NCBI RefSeq assembly: GCF_000420725.1
Contig: NZ_ATVM01000010.1
Span: 40,720-104,719 of the forward strand
DNA length: 64,000 bases
Reading direction: 5' to 3'
Source of the DNA: Marinococcus halotolerans DSM 16375
GTDB lineage: Bacteria; Bacillota; Bacilli; Bacillales; Marinococcaceae
Shown here: in pieces, positions 33,286-43,459 of the stretch
Numbering within the stretch: the stretch's first letter is position 1
Layout: each line of letters opens with the position of its first letter
Notes under the pieces: generated by a model
Told to the model about the DNA's origin: nothing
Seen by the model: the letters and a program-made list of their open reading frames with translations, nothing else
Databases searched by the model: none
Position numbers and translations under genes: made by a program

Positions 33286-35580
33286 ATGGAGAACGGACAT
33301 GATGAACAGGAACTGCTCGAGCCCTACGTTCTTGGAACTGTGCAGCACGTTATATTTCGTAATGAAGAAAACGGTTATACAGTAGCGAAAGTAAAAATTA
33401 AAGAATCGATACCTTCCTTTGAAGAAAGCACAACGACTATTGTCGGCATTCTTCCGACGGTGGAAACAAATGAACGGTATCGTTTTAACGGCGAGATAAA
33501 ACAGCATCCGCGGTTTGGCACTCAGTATCAGGTCATCTCTTACCAAAAGGAAATACCGACCGAACGCTCCGCGTTGATCGACTATTTATCGAGTGACCGG
33601 TTCCCGTACATTGGGCCGAAAACAGCAGAAAAATTAGTTGACCGCTTCGGAGCCCGGGTGATTGACGAAGTGCTCGAACGACCGGAAGCCCTCGAGAAAA
33701 TTCCCGGGCTGAATGAAGAAAAACGCAAACAGATCCGCACCGCTATGATTGAAAATCAGGGCATGGAGCATGCTATGACGCTTCTTGTACGCTACGGATT
33801 CGGTACCGATCTTGGCGTAAAAATATACAACCAATACCGTGAGCGGACGCTTGATATTATTCGGCATGATCCCTACCAGCTCGTCTGGGACGTGGATGGG
33901 GTCGGCTTTACAAAAGCGGACCGGCTCGGAGAAAACACAGGCATACAAAAAAATGATCCAAGTCGCCTGAAAGCAGGAGTACTGTTTGAACTGTATGAAC
34001 GGACGATGCAGGACGGGCATGTGTATATTCCCAAGCAGCAGCTGCTTGACAGTTCGGAGCAGCTGCTTGCAGACCCTGCCGTTACTATTGATCAGCAGGA
34101 GCTGAAGCTTGTTCTGCAGGAGCTTGTGAACGAAGAACGGGTACAGATCGACGACGACCGTGTTTATATTGCCTCTTTGTATTTTGCGGAAAAAGGGTTC
34201 TCCAGCAGGGTGCACAAGCTGCAGGAGGAAGCAGAAGAAAAAGAATATTCCCAGGCGGATCTGCTGCAGGCTCTCGGAGAAGTGGAAGAAAAATTTGATA
34301 TTGAGTATGCCGAGCAGCAGAAAGAAGCGATCCAGACGGCTATGGAAGAACCGGTAATGCTGCTTACAGGCGGGCCGGGAACCGGTAAGACTACGATCAT
34401 CCGGGCCATCGTGGAAGTGTACGCCTCGCTTTATGATGTTTCTCTGGACCCTTCCGAATATTCGGGCAAGAAGCCCTTTCCAGTTCTGCTTGCTGCCCCG
34501 ACCGGACGGGCGGCAAAACGGATGAAGGAGTCCACCGGCCTGCGGGCAGTGACGATTCATAAGCTGCTCGGGTTTAGCGGGGAAGGAGAGAACGAACTGT
34601 TTGAGAAGGATGAGTACGAGCCCCTCGAAGGGGAGCTGCTGATTGTCGACGAAGTGTCCATGGTGGACATGTGGCTTGCCAATCAGCTGATCCGGGCAGT
34701 CCCGAAAGGAATGAAGGTTGTGTTCGTTGGCGATGAGGATCAGCTTCCTTCGGTAGGACCGGGCCAGGTGCTTGGAGATCTGCTTGAAGCCGGTACTATA
34801 CCAACCGTGAGCTTATCGGTGGTTTACAGGCAGACCAATCAGTCGTCGATTGTAGAGCTGGCCCACGCGATGAAGGAAGGTGGGCTTCCGGATGATTTTG
34901 AACAGCCGTTTGAAGACCGGCGGTTTTTCCCGTGCACGAAAGGCCAGGTGGCCGATGTGGTGGAGAAAACGTGTGCCGGCGCCATTCGTAAGGGCTACGA
35001 TCCGATGGATATTCAGGTGCTTGCCCCGATGTACCGCGGTGAGGCAGGGATCCATGCCTTAAATGAACGGCTGCAGGAAATGTTTAACCCCCGGACGCCT
35101 CAAAAACGGAGTGTAACCTTCGGCGACGCTGTTTACCAGAAGGATGATATCGTGCTACAGCTCGTAAATAACGGTGAAGAAGGGATATATAACGGAGATA
35201 AAGGCGTGCTTGAAACTGTCTTTGAAGCCAAAGAAACTGTTGATAAAGAAATGCAGATTGTTTTCTCCTTTGATGAAAAGGAAGTCAGCTATACGCGCCA
35301 GGATCTTAAACAAATCACTCTTGCCTACTGCACCTCTATTCATAAGGCGCAGGGAAGCGAATTTCCCATCGTGGTCGTCCCGATGCTGATGTCCTACCGG
35401 CGGATGCTGCGCCGTAATTTGTTGTATACAGCGATAACACGGGCAAAGGACTATTTAATCCTCTGCGGGGAAAAGGAAGCATTTATGTATGCCGTAAAGC
35501 AGGAGTCAAAAAATGAACGCTATTCGTATCTTCGGGAGCGCCTGAAGAACCGGGAAGAGGATCAGGAGGAGCAGGCTTGA
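33286..35580 (+). CDS. recD2: SF1 DNA helicase RecD2
   Basis: 5'-3' helicase of the RecD2 (YrrC) type that works without RecBC. The N-terminal extension contains helix-hairpin-helix motifs (DRFPYIGPKTAEKLV, EKIPGLNEEKRKQI), then motor domains with Walker A LTGGPGTGKTTI near residue 360, VDEVSMVD, GDEDQLPSVGPG, and the C-terminal SIHKAQGSEFP and TAITRAK motifs. 764 residues. The RBS lies between the yrrB stop and ATG. The alaS T-box starts just downstream. Confidence 0.95.
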   Translation: MENGHDEQELLEPYVLGTVQHVIFRNEENGYTVAKVKIKESIPSFEESTTTIVGILPTVETNERYRFNGEIKQHPRFGTQYQVISYQKEIPTERSALIDYLSSDRFPYIGPKTAEKLVDRFGARVIDEVLERPEALEKIPGLNEEKRKQIRTAMIENQGMEHAMTLLVRYGFGTDLGVKIYNQYRERTLDIIRHDPYQLVWDVDGVGFTKADRLGENTGIQKNDPSRLKAGVLFELYERTMQDGHVYIPKQQLLDSSEQLLADPAVTIDQQELKLVLQELVNEERVQIDDDRVYIASLYFAEKGFSSRVHKLQEEAEEKEYSQADLLQALGEVEEKFDIEYAEQQKEAIQTAMEEPVMLLTGGPGTGKTTIIRAIVEVYASLYDVSLDPSEYSGKKPFPVLLAAPTGRAAKRMKESTGLRAVTIHKLLGFSGEGENELFEKDEYEPLEGELLIVDEVSMVDMWLANQLIRAVPKGMKVVFVGDEDQLPSVGPGQVLGDLLEAGTIPTVSLSVVYRQTNQSSIVELAHAMKEGGLPDDFEQPFEDRRFFPCTKGQVADVVEKTCAGAIRKGYDPMDIQVLAPMYRGEAGIHALNERLQEMFNPRTPQKRSVTFGDAVYQKDDIVLQLVNNGEEGIYNGDKGVLETVFEAKETVDKEMQIVFSFDEKEVSYTRQDLKQITLAYCTSIHKAQGSEFPIVVVPMLMSYRRMLRRNLLYTAITRAKDYLILCGEKEAFMYAVKQESKNERYSYLRERLKNREEDQEEQA

Positions 35581-35618
35581 CAGAAAATACGGTTTCCGAT
35601 ATAACTGAAACAGAATAA

Positions 35619-35839
35619 TAAAAACAGTGATGGAACGAGTACGGCGGATATATTCTCACAGAGACCGGCAGCAGCGGCTGAAACTGCCGGAGAATAACCC
35701 GCCTGAACGCTGCTCCGGAGTGCAGGCAAACCCTGTCGGATGATCCACGTTACGGATGCTGAGTTGGCCGTTTTTATATGCGGCAACCAGGGTGGTAACG
35801 CGAGCACACTCGTCCCTGTTTTCAGGGGCGGGTTTTTTA
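35619..35839 (+). promoter_or_regulatory. T-box riboswitch controlling alaS
   Basis: Senses uncharged tRNA-Ala. Visible: GAACGAGTA region of stem I (35633-35641), specifier loop GAAC followed by GCT (Ala codon, 35709-35711), T-box core AGGGTGGTAACGCGAG (35789-35804) and a ten-pair terminator stem (35809-35818 with 35823-35832, G-T pairs) with TTTTTT. Confidence 0.95.
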
Positions 35840-35885
35840 ATGTGATTTAAACAAAAATGAAAAACTCACGGGAGGCTGATCAATA

Positions 35886-38528
35886 ATGCCAGCATTAACA
35901 TCTACTGAAGTCCGGCGGCGCTTTTTGGACTTTTTTGAGGAAAAAGGACATACCATTGAGCCGAGTGCCTCGCTCGTTCCCCATGAGGATCCGACGCTTT
36001 TATGGATCAACAGCGGGGTAGCTACGATGAAAAAATACTTTGATGGACGGGTGATTCCTGAAAATCCCCGGCTTGCGAACGCGCAGAAATCCATCCGGAC
36101 AAACGATATTGAAAACGTTGGAAGAACGACGCGCCACCACACATTTTTTGAAATGCTGGGCAATTTCTCGATCGGCGATTATTTTAAAAAAGAAGCTATC
36201 GAATGGGCGTGGGAATTTTTAACGTCGGAGCGCTGGATAGGCTTTGATGAAAATCGGCTGTCGGTTACCGTTCATCCGGAGGATGACGAAGCGTACCAGT
36301 ACTGGAGAGAGATTATCGGCCTTCCGGAAGAACGGGTTATCCGTCTCGAAGAAAACTTCTGGGATATCGGCCAGGGGCCAAGCGGGCCGAACACGGAAAT
36401 CTTTTATGATCGCGGAGACAGCTGGGGAAACGATCCCCGGGATCCGGAGCTGTACCCTGGAGGAGAAAACGAGCGTTATTTAGAGGTTTGGAACCTTGTA
36501 TTTTCGCAGTTTAATCATAACGCCGATGATACGTACACTCCGCTGCCAAAGAAAAACATTGATACCGGCATGGGGCTTGAACGGCTTGTGACCCTCGTTC
36601 AGGACGTACCGACAAATTTTGATACTGATCTTTTCCGGCCGATCATCCGAAAGGTAGAAGAGGTATCCGGAAGAACGTATGGAGAAAATGAAGAGCAGGA
36701 TATTGCTTTTCGCCTGATTGCCGATCATGTCCGGACAGTCAGCTTCTCCATCGGGGACGGGGCCCTTCCGTCCAATGAAGGGCGCGGTTACATTCTGCGC
36801 CGTCTGCTCCGCCGCGCGGTGCGTTACGCCGGCTGGCTTGGCCAGGAGGAGCCGTTCATGCACAGGCTTGTGAGCGTCGTGGGTGAAATCATGGAGGATT
36901 ATTATCCCGAGGTTCGTAAAAAGCAGTCTTTTATTGAGCGTGTGGTAAAAACTGAAGAAGAACGTTTTCACGAAACGCTTACCGACGGGTTGAAAATGCT
37001 GCGGCAGGTAACGGAACGAGCCCGTAACAACGGGGAGACAGTAATTTCCGGTAAAGACGTTTTCCGTCTGTACGATACGTATGGATTCCCGCCTGACTTA
37101 ACGGCAGAATACGTAGTAGACGAAGGGTTCGCGGTAGACAACGAAGAATTCGAAGTGGAAATGGAAGCCCAGCGGAGCCGGGCACGTGCGGCGAGAAAAG
37201 ATAGCGGTTCGATGCAGACTCAGGAGTCGCTTCTGACAGATATTGATACAGAGAGCACCTTCGTCGGCTACGAGCATTTTGACGTGGAGACAAGCGTTCA
37301 GACGCTGATCCATAACAAAGAACTCGTGGATACAGTCGGCGCCGGTGAACAGGTACAGCTTATTCTGGAAAAAACCCCGTTTTATGCAGAAAGCGGCGGC
37401 CAGGTGGCGGACCGGGGCACGATCGTAAATGAAACCGCAGGGATGGAAGCGGTAGTGGAAGATGTTCAAAAAGCCCCGAACGGCCAACATCTTCATACGG
37501 TACGAATTGAAAAAGGCTCGCTTCGCAACGGCATGCATGTAAGAGCATCCATCGAAGAAAATACGAGAAGAAGCATTATTAAAAATCACACGGCAACCCA
37601 CCTGCTGCACCAGGCCCTCAAGGATGTGCTCGGTGAGCACGTCAATCAGGCAGGATCGATTGTGACAGACAACCGCCTCCGTTTTGACTTTTCCCATTTC
37701 GGGCAGGTTACTGAGGAGGAAATAAAACAGATCGAACACCTTGTAAATGAAAAAGTGTGGTCCAACGTGTCGGTTCTGATCGAAGAAAAAGGCATCAATG
37801 AAGCGAAGCAGATGGGCGCCACTGCCCTGTTTGGTGAAAAATACGGGGAAAGAGTGCGCGTGGTGCAGATTGGCGACTACAGTGTCGAGCTGTGCGGCGG
37901 CTGTCATGTCGGCAGCACCTCTGAAGTCGGCGTATTCAAGATTACAGGAGAATCCGGCATTGGTGCCGGCACCCGCCGTATAGAAGCTGTTACCGGCCGG
38001 TACGCGTATGAATACTTTGAAAGCAGAATGCAGCTGCTTGAAGAAACAGGAAGCATCGTCCGGGCCCGTGCCATTGACGATATCCCGCAGCGCGCAGAAG
38101 CTCTGCAGGAGCAGATTAGAAATCTCCAAAAGGAAAATGAGTCGTTGTCGCAAAAGCTGAGTAATCTAGAAGCCGGGGATCTTGCGGACGCGGCAGAAGA
38201 AATAAACGGTATCCCGGTTATTGCCAAAGAGCTTCCAGGAGCAGATAAAGATACACTACGGCAGACAGTAGATGAACTCAAGCAAAAGCTTGGAAGCGGT
38301 ATTGTCGTGCTTGGAACATCAGAAGGGGAAAAAGTACAGCTTATTGCCGGAGTAACTAAAGATCTGACAGAGCGGTACAAAGCAGGAGATATTGTGAAAA
38401 AAGCAGCGGAAGTGTGCGGAGGCGGCGGAGGCGGCCGCCCGGATATGGCTCAGGCAGGAGGAAAACAGCCTGAGAAGCTTGCAGAAGCATTGGAAGAAGC
38501 GAAGAACTTTATCTTAACCCTTTCCTAA
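35886..38528 (+). CDS. alaS: Alanyl-tRNA synthetase
   Basis: Class II synthetase with editing. N-terminal start [19 protein letters not shown], catalytic motifs [21 protein letters not shown], editing-site motifs [11 protein letters not shown] and CGGCHVG (HxxxH and CxxxH), and the C-terminal coiled-coil and glycine-rich end ([17 protein letters not shown]). 880 residues, full length. ATG with GGGAGG upstream, directly after the T-box. Confidence 0.98.
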   Translation: MPALTSTEVRRRFLDFFEEKGHTIEPSASLVPHEDPTLLWINSGVATMKKYFDGRVIPENPRLANAQKSIRTNDIENVGRTTRHHTFFEMLGNFSIGDYFKKEAIEWAWEFLTSERWIGFDENRLSVTVHPEDDEAYQYWREIIGLPEERVIRLEENFWDIGQGPSGPNTEIFYDRGDSWGNDPRDPELYPGGENERYLEVWNLVFSQFNHNADDTYTPLPKKNIDTGMGLERLVTLVQDVPTNFDTDLFRPIIRKVEEVSGRTYGENEEQDIAFRLIADHVRTVSFSIGDGALPSNEGRGYILRRLLRRAVRYAGWLGQEEPFMHRLVSVVGEIMEDYYPEVRKKQSFIERVVKTEEERFHETLTDGLKMLRQVTERARNNGETVISGKDVFRLYDTYGFPPDLTAEYVVDEGFAVDNEEFEVEMEAQRSRARAARKDSGSMQTQESLLTDIDTESTFVGYEHFDVETSVQTLIHNKELVDTVGAGEQVQLILEKTPFYAESGGQVADRGTIVNETAGMEAVVEDVQKAPNGQHLHTVRIEKGSLRNGMHVRASIEENTRRSIIKNHTATHLLHQALKDVLGEHVNQAGSIVTDNRLRFDFSHFGQVTEEEIKQIEHLVNEKVWSNVSVLIEEKGINEAKQMGATALFGEKYGERVRVVQIGDYSVELCGGCHVGSTSEVGVFKITGESGIGAGTRRIEAVTGRYAYEYFESRMQLLEETGSIVRARAIDDIPQRAEALQEQIRNLQKENESLSQKLSNLEAGDLADAAEEINGIPVIAKELPGADKDTLRQTVDELKQKLGSGIVVLGTSEGEKVQLIAGVTKDLTERYKAGDIVKKAAEVCGGGGGGRPDMAQAGGKQPEKLAEALEEAKNFILTLS

Positions 38529-38592
38529 ATACCCCTATCTCATGTACAATATAATCGTCTATACAGTAATCGTATTAATTACCATAGTATAG

Positions 38593-38625
38593 GAAGGGAG
38601 CTTCTCCTCCCTTCTGCTTTTTATG
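38593..38625 (+). terminator. Possible hairpin between alaS and ireB
   Basis: A short stem AAGGGAG/CTCCCTT (about 38595-38615) is followed by CTGCTTTTTA. Weak, as the T-run is a few bases away. Confidence 0.35.
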
Positions 38626-38666
38626 AAATGACATTTCGTGAAAAGTCATCCGAGGAGGTGGAGGAA

Positions 38667-38936
38667 TTGGGTACAAATGACCGGACTGTACGTTTTGACC
38701 GAAAGGAAGATTCTTCCGACCCAAAGGCCGAAGAAGTTTTGCTCAGCGTGTATGAAGCGCTTGAGGAAAAAGGGTATAATCCAATTAACCAAATCGTGGG
38801 ATATTTGCTTTCAGGCGATCCAGCCTATATCCCCCGTCATAAAGAGGCAAGAACGATCATCCGCCAGCTCGAGCGGGATGAATTAATTGAAGAATTGATG
38901 CGACACTATTTGAAAGGCCACCAGTCATCCTCGTGA
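38667..38936 (+). CDS. ireB: IreB family regulatory protein (YrzL, DUF965)
   Basis: 89-residue cytosolic protein of the IreB family, in Enterococcus a phosphorylation target of the Ser/Thr kinase IreK; it is a conserved gene before ruvX in Firmicutes. Signature [28 protein letters not shown] is nearly invariant. TTG start at 38667 with a perfect AGGAGGTG six bases upstream; the in-frame ATG at 38628 has no site. It overlaps ruvX by four bases (GTGA). Confidence 0.92.
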   Translation: MGTNDRTVRFDRKEDSSDPKAEEVLLSVYEALEEKGYNPINQIVGYLLSGDPAYIPRHKEARTIIRQLERDELIEELMRHYLKGHQSSS

Positions 38937-39358
38937 AAAGGGCGCTTGGCATTGATGTCGGGAAGAAAAGAATCGGGATTGCCATCTCCGACGCACTGGG
39001 CTGGACTGCTCAGGGTGTAGAAACGATTCATTTAAAAACGTCAGAGCCGGACGAAGCTTTTCCGCGGATCCTTGAACTGGTTAAAGAAAATGAAATCGAG
39101 CAGCTTGTGGTCGGCCTTCCTAAAAATATGGATGGAACGATTGGAGGCAGGGGGAAAGAATGTCAGGCATTCGCCGAGAACCTTGAAAAATTTTCCTCGC
39201 TGCCAGTGGCCATGTATGATGAGCGATTGACAACAAAGGCGGCAGAACGCACACTGTTACAAGCAGATGTCAGCAGAAAAAAGCGTAAAAAAGTCGTGGA
39301 TAAAATGGCAGCTGTGATGATTTTGCAGAGTTATTTGGACCATCAATCAAACTTATAG
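38933..39358 (+). CDS. ruvX: Putative pre-16S rRNA nuclease / Holliday junction resolvase RuvX (YqgF)
   Basis: RNase H-fold protein; in E. coli YqgF is linked to 16S rRNA 5' maturation and the family is also annotated as a resolvase. Motifs: [14 protein letters not shown] at the N-terminus, [20 protein letters not shown], and the C-terminal [13 protein letters not shown]. 141 residues, complete. GTG start inside the ireB stop. Confidence 0.95.
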   Translation: MKRALGIDVGKKRIGIAISDALGWTAQGVETIHLKTSEPDEAFPRILELVKENEIEQLVVGLPKNMDGTIGGRGKECQAFAENLEKFSSLPVAMYDERLTTKAAERTLLQADVSRKKRKKVVDKMAAVMILQSYLDHQSNL

Positions 39359-39375
39359 CAAAGAGGTGAAATATT

Positions 39376-39666
39376 ATGGCTGAAGAAGAAGAAAAAGAAA
39401 GAATTGTCATTCCCGATGAGGACGGCAATGAACATTTATTTGACATCCTGTTTACATTCGACGCAGATGAGAGCGAACAGTCCTACATTGTAGTGGTGCC
39501 CTCAAGTGAAGCCGAGAACGATGAAGTAGAGGTCTTTGCTTTCCGCTACGAGGAAGAAGGCGAAGGGGACGAGTCGGATATAAACCTTTTCCCAATCGAA
39601 TCTGATGAGGAATGGGAAATGGTCGAAGAAATGGTGAACACGTACAGTGCTAACGAAATGGAGTAG
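39376..39666 (+). CDS. DUF1292 family protein (YrzB-like)
   Basis: 96-residue, very acidic protein of the DUF1292 family always found after ruvX in Firmicutes (YrzB in B. subtilis). Recognised from IVIPDEDGNEHLFDILFTFD and EEEGEGDESDINLFPIESDEEWEMVEEM. Function unknown. ATG with AAAGAGGTG upstream; it ends in a terminator. Confidence 0.9.
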   Translation: MAEEEEKERIVIPDEDGNEHLFDILFTFDADESEQSYIVVVPSSEAENDEVEVFAFRYEEEGEGDESDINLFPIESDEEWEMVEEMVNTYSANEME

Positions 39667-39691
39667 AACCTGTTCTAACCGTAAAGGAAGC

Positions 39692-39717
39692 ACACCGGAT
39701 CTTCTTCCGGTGTTTTT
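39692..39717 (+). terminator. Terminator after the DUF1292 gene
   Basis: An eight-bp stem ACACCGGA/TCCGGTGT (39692-39699 with 39706-39713) is followed by TTTT. Confidence 0.87.
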
Positions 39718-39776
39718 CTTTATCATTATGCCTGCCCTGCTCGTAAGCCGGGGAGTTAAGAGGAGAACATCCATTC

Positions 39777-40877
39777 ATGAAAACGCTCATATATTCATAT
39801 GCCGGGCGCCGCAGCTCTAAAAAGAAAAAAGGAAAGGCTTTCCTATATTTCCTGGGGATCATATTTCTGATGAGTGTGGCTGGTGCTCTCATATATGTGC
39901 TGTACATGCTTTATCCGGCAGCGGAAAATGACGGCGAAAAACAGACGGTCGTTATTGAACAGGGCACTTCAACGGAAGCGGCAGCTGAGTATTTAGAAAA
40001 GCAGCAGCTGATCAGAAATGCCGTTGTATTTCAATATTACAGCTACTTACGGCCGGACAGCCTGAAAGCCGGTACATACCGATTATCTGCTTCGATGAGT
40101 GCCGGAGAAATTGCCCATACGCTTGAAGCGGGGCAGCAGGCACAGGAACCGGTCGTCTCCATCACCATTCCGGAGGGACGGTCTTTGGAGCAGATAGCAC
40201 GAATCAGTGCGAAGAATGCTGATTTTTCAGAAGAAATATTTATGGAAACCGCTACAGATGAAGCGTTCATTCGTTCTCTGAGTGAATCTTATTCATTTAT
40301 CCGGGAGCCAGATAAGGAAAATAGTGTGCGCTATGCACTGGAAGGCTATTTATCTCCACAGACGTATGAATATTACGGTGACTCCCCGGGTGCTGAAGCA
40401 GTAGTGAAGGATATGATTGAACGAACAAACGAAACTATGGTAGAATTTTCGAACCAAATCACCAGCAGTCCCTGGAATGCCCGTGAAATATGGACGATTG
40501 CTTCCATTGTAGAACGGGAGGCAGCGCGGGCAGAGGACCGTGCCCCGATTGCCGGAGTGATCGAAAACCGCCTCGAAAAAAATATGCGTCTTGAGATGGA
40601 CCCTACGGTGGCACATGCGCTCGGAGAACACAGGCTCCGCACTTCCTTCAATGATCTGCGGGTGGCGTCGCCGTACAACACATACCGAAACCGGGGACTG
40701 CCGCCAGGGCCGATTGCAAGCCCCGGTATACAGTCGGTCGAGGCCGCTTTAAATCCTGAAAATACAGAAGCCTTATATTTTTATGCCCGCCCGAACGGAG
40801 AAGTTATTTATAACGAAACGTACGAGCAGCATACACACACCCAGAGAAAGTATGAAAGCGAATGGGAGAACCAATAG
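39777..40877 (+). CDS. mltG: Endolytic murein transglycosylase MltG
   Basis: Membrane-anchored lytic transglycosylase that cleaves nascent peptidoglycan strands. Short basic cytoplasmic N-terminus (RRSSKKKKGK), one membrane helix (FLYFLGIIFLMSVAGALIYVLYM), a LysM-like region, then the YceG catalytic domain with Glu246 in ASIVEREA and the NTYRNRGLPPGPI signature. 366 residues. Its end overlaps the first possible start of the next gene. Confidence 0.95.
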   Translation: MKTLIYSYAGRRSSKKKKGKAFLYFLGIIFLMSVAGALIYVLYMLYPAAENDGEKQTVVIEQGTSTEAAAEYLEKQQLIRNAVVFQYYSYLRPDSLKAGTYRLSASMSAGEIAHTLEAGQQAQEPVVSITIPEGRSLEQIARISAKNADFSEEIFMETATDEAFIRSLSESYSFIREPDKENSVRYALEGYLSPQTYEYYGDSPGAEAVVKDMIERTNETMVEFSNQITSSPWNAREIWTIASIVEREAARAEDRAPIAGVIENRLEKNMRLEMDPTVAHALGEHRLRTSFNDLRVASPYNTYRNRGLPPGPIASPGIQSVEAALNPENTEALYFYARPNGEVIYNETYEQHTHTQRKYESEWENQ

Positions 40878-40897
40878 CTAGGAAAGCGGGCGAAAAA

Positions 40898-41569
40898 ATG
40901 CCGGACATCAACAACCATTTTAAGGAGTACCGGAAAGAGTTGGGTATAGGGCCGCCGCCTTGGTTTGAAGAAATGATTGAAGAAGCAGAACGCGACCGTA
41001 TACCGGTTATGGACGAAGAAGCACTACAATTCATGATCGAACTTCTTCAGTTAAAAAAGCCGGCAAGGGTTTTAGAAATTGGCACTGCGATCGGTTATTC
41101 TGCTTTGCGAATGGCGGCTGCCCTCCCCGAAACGTCCATAGTGTCGGTGGAAAAAGACGAAGAGCGCTACAGGCGTGCAGGATACTACCGGGCTAAAAGC
41201 CCGTGGCAGGAGCAGACTACATTTGTTCTTGCCGATGCTTTACACCTGCCGGAAAAATTTTCAGACAATGCGGCGTTTGACGCAGTATTTATAGACGCTT
41301 CCAAAGGCCAGTACCAGCAGTATTTTCAGTTGTGTGAGCAGCTGCTCGCTCCGGAAGGGCTTATTATTAGTGACAATGTATTGTTCCGCGGTTTGGTCGC
41401 TGACCCGGACGCAGATATCCCTGAACGATTGCAGCCTATGGTGAAAAAAATACGGGCGTACAACCGCTGGCTGGTGGAAAGAAAAGACTTTCGCACCAAT
41501 ATTTTTCCGGTTGGTGACGGCGTGGCGGTCAGCGCCCGTCTTCCGGAAGCCCCCGGTAGTATAACGTGA
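40898..41569 (+). CDS. trmR: SAM-dependent O-methyltransferase, TrmR-like (YrrM)
   Basis: Class I methyltransferase of the COMT-like family; B. subtilis TrmR makes 5-methoxyuridine in tRNA and sits at the same place. SAM motif RVLEIGTAIGYSALRMA near residue 50, AVFIDASKGQY (metal Asp) and SDNVLFRGLV. 223 residues from ATG 40898; an earlier ATG at 40862 would overlap mltG and adds residues not usual in the family. Confidence 0.87.
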   Translation: MPDINNHFKEYRKELGIGPPPWFEEMIEEAERDRIPVMDEEALQFMIELLQLKKPARVLEIGTAIGYSALRMAAALPETSIVSVEKDEERYRRAGYYRAKSPWQEQTTFVLADALHLPEKFSDNAAFDAVFIDASKGQYQQYFQLCEQLLAPEGLIISDNVLFRGLVADPDADIPERLQPMVKKIRAYNRWLVERKDFRTNIFPVGDGVAVSARLPEAPGSIT

Positions 41570-41629
41570 AATACTATAAAATTTAGCCAAAATATGATAC
41601 ATTTTTATACTGAATAGAGGAGTGAAAAT

Positions 41630-42106
41630 ATGCCAGAAGAAAAACAGCATTTTATGACAGAAGAAGGAAGAAAGAAATTAGAAGAGGAACTCGAATATTT
41701 AAAAACTGAGCGACGCCAGGAAGTCGTAGAACGTATAAAAGTTGCAAGAAGCTTTGGCGATTTGTCCGAGAATTCGGAGTATGATGCTGCCAAAGATGAG
41801 CAGGCCTTTGTGGAAGGACGCGTAAGCCAGGTTGAGCAGATGCTGAAAAATGCTGCCATCATTGAAGAAGACACAAGCAATAACTCTGTTGTGTCGCTCG
41901 GAAAGTCAGTACGGTTTAAGGAACTGCCAAATGGTGATGAAGAAAGCTATACGATCGTCGGAAGCGCAGAGTCTGACCCGCTTGAAGGGAAAATTTCCAA
42001 CGATTCACCGATGGCCCAAAGCCTTCTCGGACGCCAGATTGGTGAACAGGTGACGGTTTCAACACCAGGCGGGGACATTGAAGTCGAGATTATTGAAATC
42101 GCCTAA
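41630..42106 (+). CDS. greA: Transcription elongation factor GreA
   Basis: Rescues backtracked RNA polymerase by stimulating transcript cleavage. N-terminal coiled coil with the acidic tip ([17 protein letters not shown]) and C-terminal FKBP-like domain ([25 protein letters not shown]). 158 residues. RBS GAGGAG(TGA). B. subtilis has peptidase U32 genes and udk between yrrM and greA; they are missing here. Confidence 0.97.
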   Translation: MPEEKQHFMTEEGRKKLEEELEYLKTERRQEVVERIKVARSFGDLSENSEYDAAKDEQAFVEGRVSQVEQMLKNAAIIEEDTSNNSVVSLGKSVRFKELPNGDEESYTIVGSAESDPLEGKISNDSPMAQSLLGRQIGEQVTVSTPGGDIEVEIIEIA

Positions 42107-42291
42107 AAGCCGATTACAAGCAATGAAAACTTAAGGACGGCGCCCTTGCTTTGAGGATGTAAATCATAGGTCTATATTCCCTCGTTTTCCGGAAATATTT
42201 CCTTTATGATAAAACATGTTACGTTCTCTCTGCAGGGCGTGTTTTTGTACTACAAAAGCAATACATACAATAGGGGCAGGTGAATCATGAA

Positions 42292-43107
42292 ATGTCGAAC
42301 AACAACTATAACGATGACTCCGGCTCGCGCTTTCAAAAGAAAAGAAAAAAGCGGATGAATAATGTTTTAAATGCTGCTATTGGTATTGTAGCAGTGCTTA
42401 TTCTGTTCTTTGGCATTCTGCTATTGTTTTTTAACAATAGTAACGACCAGGCTGAAGATAACGGAGAAGAGATGGCAGACTCAACCAATACCGAAGAAGA
42501 GCAGAACGAAAGCGGACCGGAGGATAACCCGGACACTTCATCTACAGAAGAAACCCCGGAAAATAATGCAGATGAAGAAGTAACAGAAGATACCTCAGAA
42601 GAAGCAGAGGAGAGCTCTGAATCTGATTCTTCCTCTGAGTCCGATTCCTCCACAGAAGAACAGCCGGCGGATTCTTCAAATGATGAAGCCGAAAGTGACT
42701 CCTCTGAGGAAAGCACTACCAGCGAAGATTCATCAGAAGAAGAGAACAGCAGCTCTTCCGAATCAGAGGGCAGTGATGGCGCTGATACGGAAACGACTCA
42801 GGAGGACGGAGAATATGAACCTGTGGGCACTGAACAGGAAAACTTCTCAGCGGATTTTACTGAAGGCGGACAGAACTGGGAAGAAATGGAGGACGCTGTA
42901 GAGGCTGCCACCGGGCTGAGATCGACAGAAGGCAACAGCACGGTGCTGTGGAGACTCGAAAATGGAGGCTCGCAAGATACTGCAAGAGCAGTTATCAGTG
43001 AAGACGCCAGCAGCGAAAATCCATACGAAGTACGCATGGAGTGGGTGGACGGCGAAGGCTGGAAGCCAACAAGCGTTGAACGTCTCAGCAGTAACCAGTA
43101 CAACTAG
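42292..43107 (+). CDS. YrrS-like DUF1510 membrane protein with acidic Ser-rich linker
   Basis: 271-residue single-pass protein. A basic cytoplasmic N-terminus (RFQKKRKKRMNN) precedes one helix (VLNAAIGIVAVLILFFGILLLFF), then a roughly 125-residue extracellular linker made almost only of Ser, Glu, Asp and Thr, and a C-terminal DUF1510 domain (GGQNWEEMEDAVEAATGL, NPYEVRMEWVDGEGW). YrrS sits after greA in B. subtilis too, followed there by pbpI, which is missing here. ATG 42292 with AGGTGA eight bases upstream. The acidic linker is consistent with a salty environment. Confidence 0.87.
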   Translation: MSNNNYNDDSGSRFQKKRKKRMNNVLNAAIGIVAVLILFFGILLLFFNNSNDQAEDNGEEMADSTNTEEEQNESGPEDNPDTSSTEETPENNADEEVTEDTSEEAEESSESDSSSESDSSTEEQPADSSNDEAESDSSEESTTSEDSSEEENSSSSESEGSDGADTETTQEDGEYEPVGTEQENFSADFTEGGQNWEEMEDAVEAATGLRSTEGNSTVLWRLENGGSQDTARAVISEDASSENPYEVRMEWVDGEGWKPTSVERLSSNQYN

Positions 43108-43109
43108 AG

Positions 43110-43145
43110 AAAAACCGGCTTTCCTGGAGGGAGCCGGTTTTTCTT
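43110..43145. terminator. Bidirectional terminator between yrrS and the DUF2536 gene
   Basis: A perfect 11-bp stem AAAAACCGGCT/AGCCGGTTTTT (43110-43120 with 43132-43142) gives a T-run on both strands. Confidence 0.9.
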
Positions 43146-43163
43146 TATATTGTCCTGATGAAA

Positions 43164-43379
43164 TTAAGGGGTGGGGACAGCGCGGAAATGCACGACAGCG
43201 GTGTAAATTGAACGGCCGTTTTCTGAACGGGTATGAACGTGGTGCTGAACATTGTGAACCCCGAGCATCAGGGCTTCATTTTGTTCGATCTTTTTTTGAA
43301 TATCTGCCTCCAGCTGCTCGAGGGACAACGATTCAAAAAATTCGACCTTGTCCCGGATTGTTTGCAGGTTTAAGGACAT
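43164..43379 (-). CDS. DUF2536 family protein (YrzA-like)
   Basis: 71-residue cytosolic protein: MSLNLQTIRDKVEFFESL, then ADIQKKIEQNEALML and GRSIYTAVVHFRA, matching the YrzA/DUF2536 family found near mtnN in Bacillus. Function unknown. Start at 43379, since AAAGGAG lies a few bases upstream on the minus strand. The longer frame back to 43460 has no ribosome site and reads into the mtnN promoter. Confidence 0.82.
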   Translation of the reverse strand: MSLNLQTIRDKVEFFESLSLEQLEADIQKKIEQNEALMLGVHNVQHHVHTRSENGRSIYTAVVHFRAVPTP

Positions 43380-43459
43380 ATGTATTCTCCTTTGCGTTAT
43401 AATATACAGGGCAGTTTTGCCAGTAATTATAATTGTAAATGATAAAGGTGGGTCCGCCA

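Noticed and set aside
33634..34560. 308-codon minus-strand frame opposite recD2
   Set aside because: Antisense shadow; His/Phe/Leu-rich composition typical of reversed acidic coding sequence.
37098..38153. 351-codon minus-strand frame opposite alaS
   Set aside because: It lies wholly inside alaS, has no ribosome site and no family-like sequence; a shadow of codon bias.
42191..42202. Perfect palindrome GGAAATATTTCC before the yrrS gene
   Set aside because: Too short and AT-rich to call an operator without conservation data.
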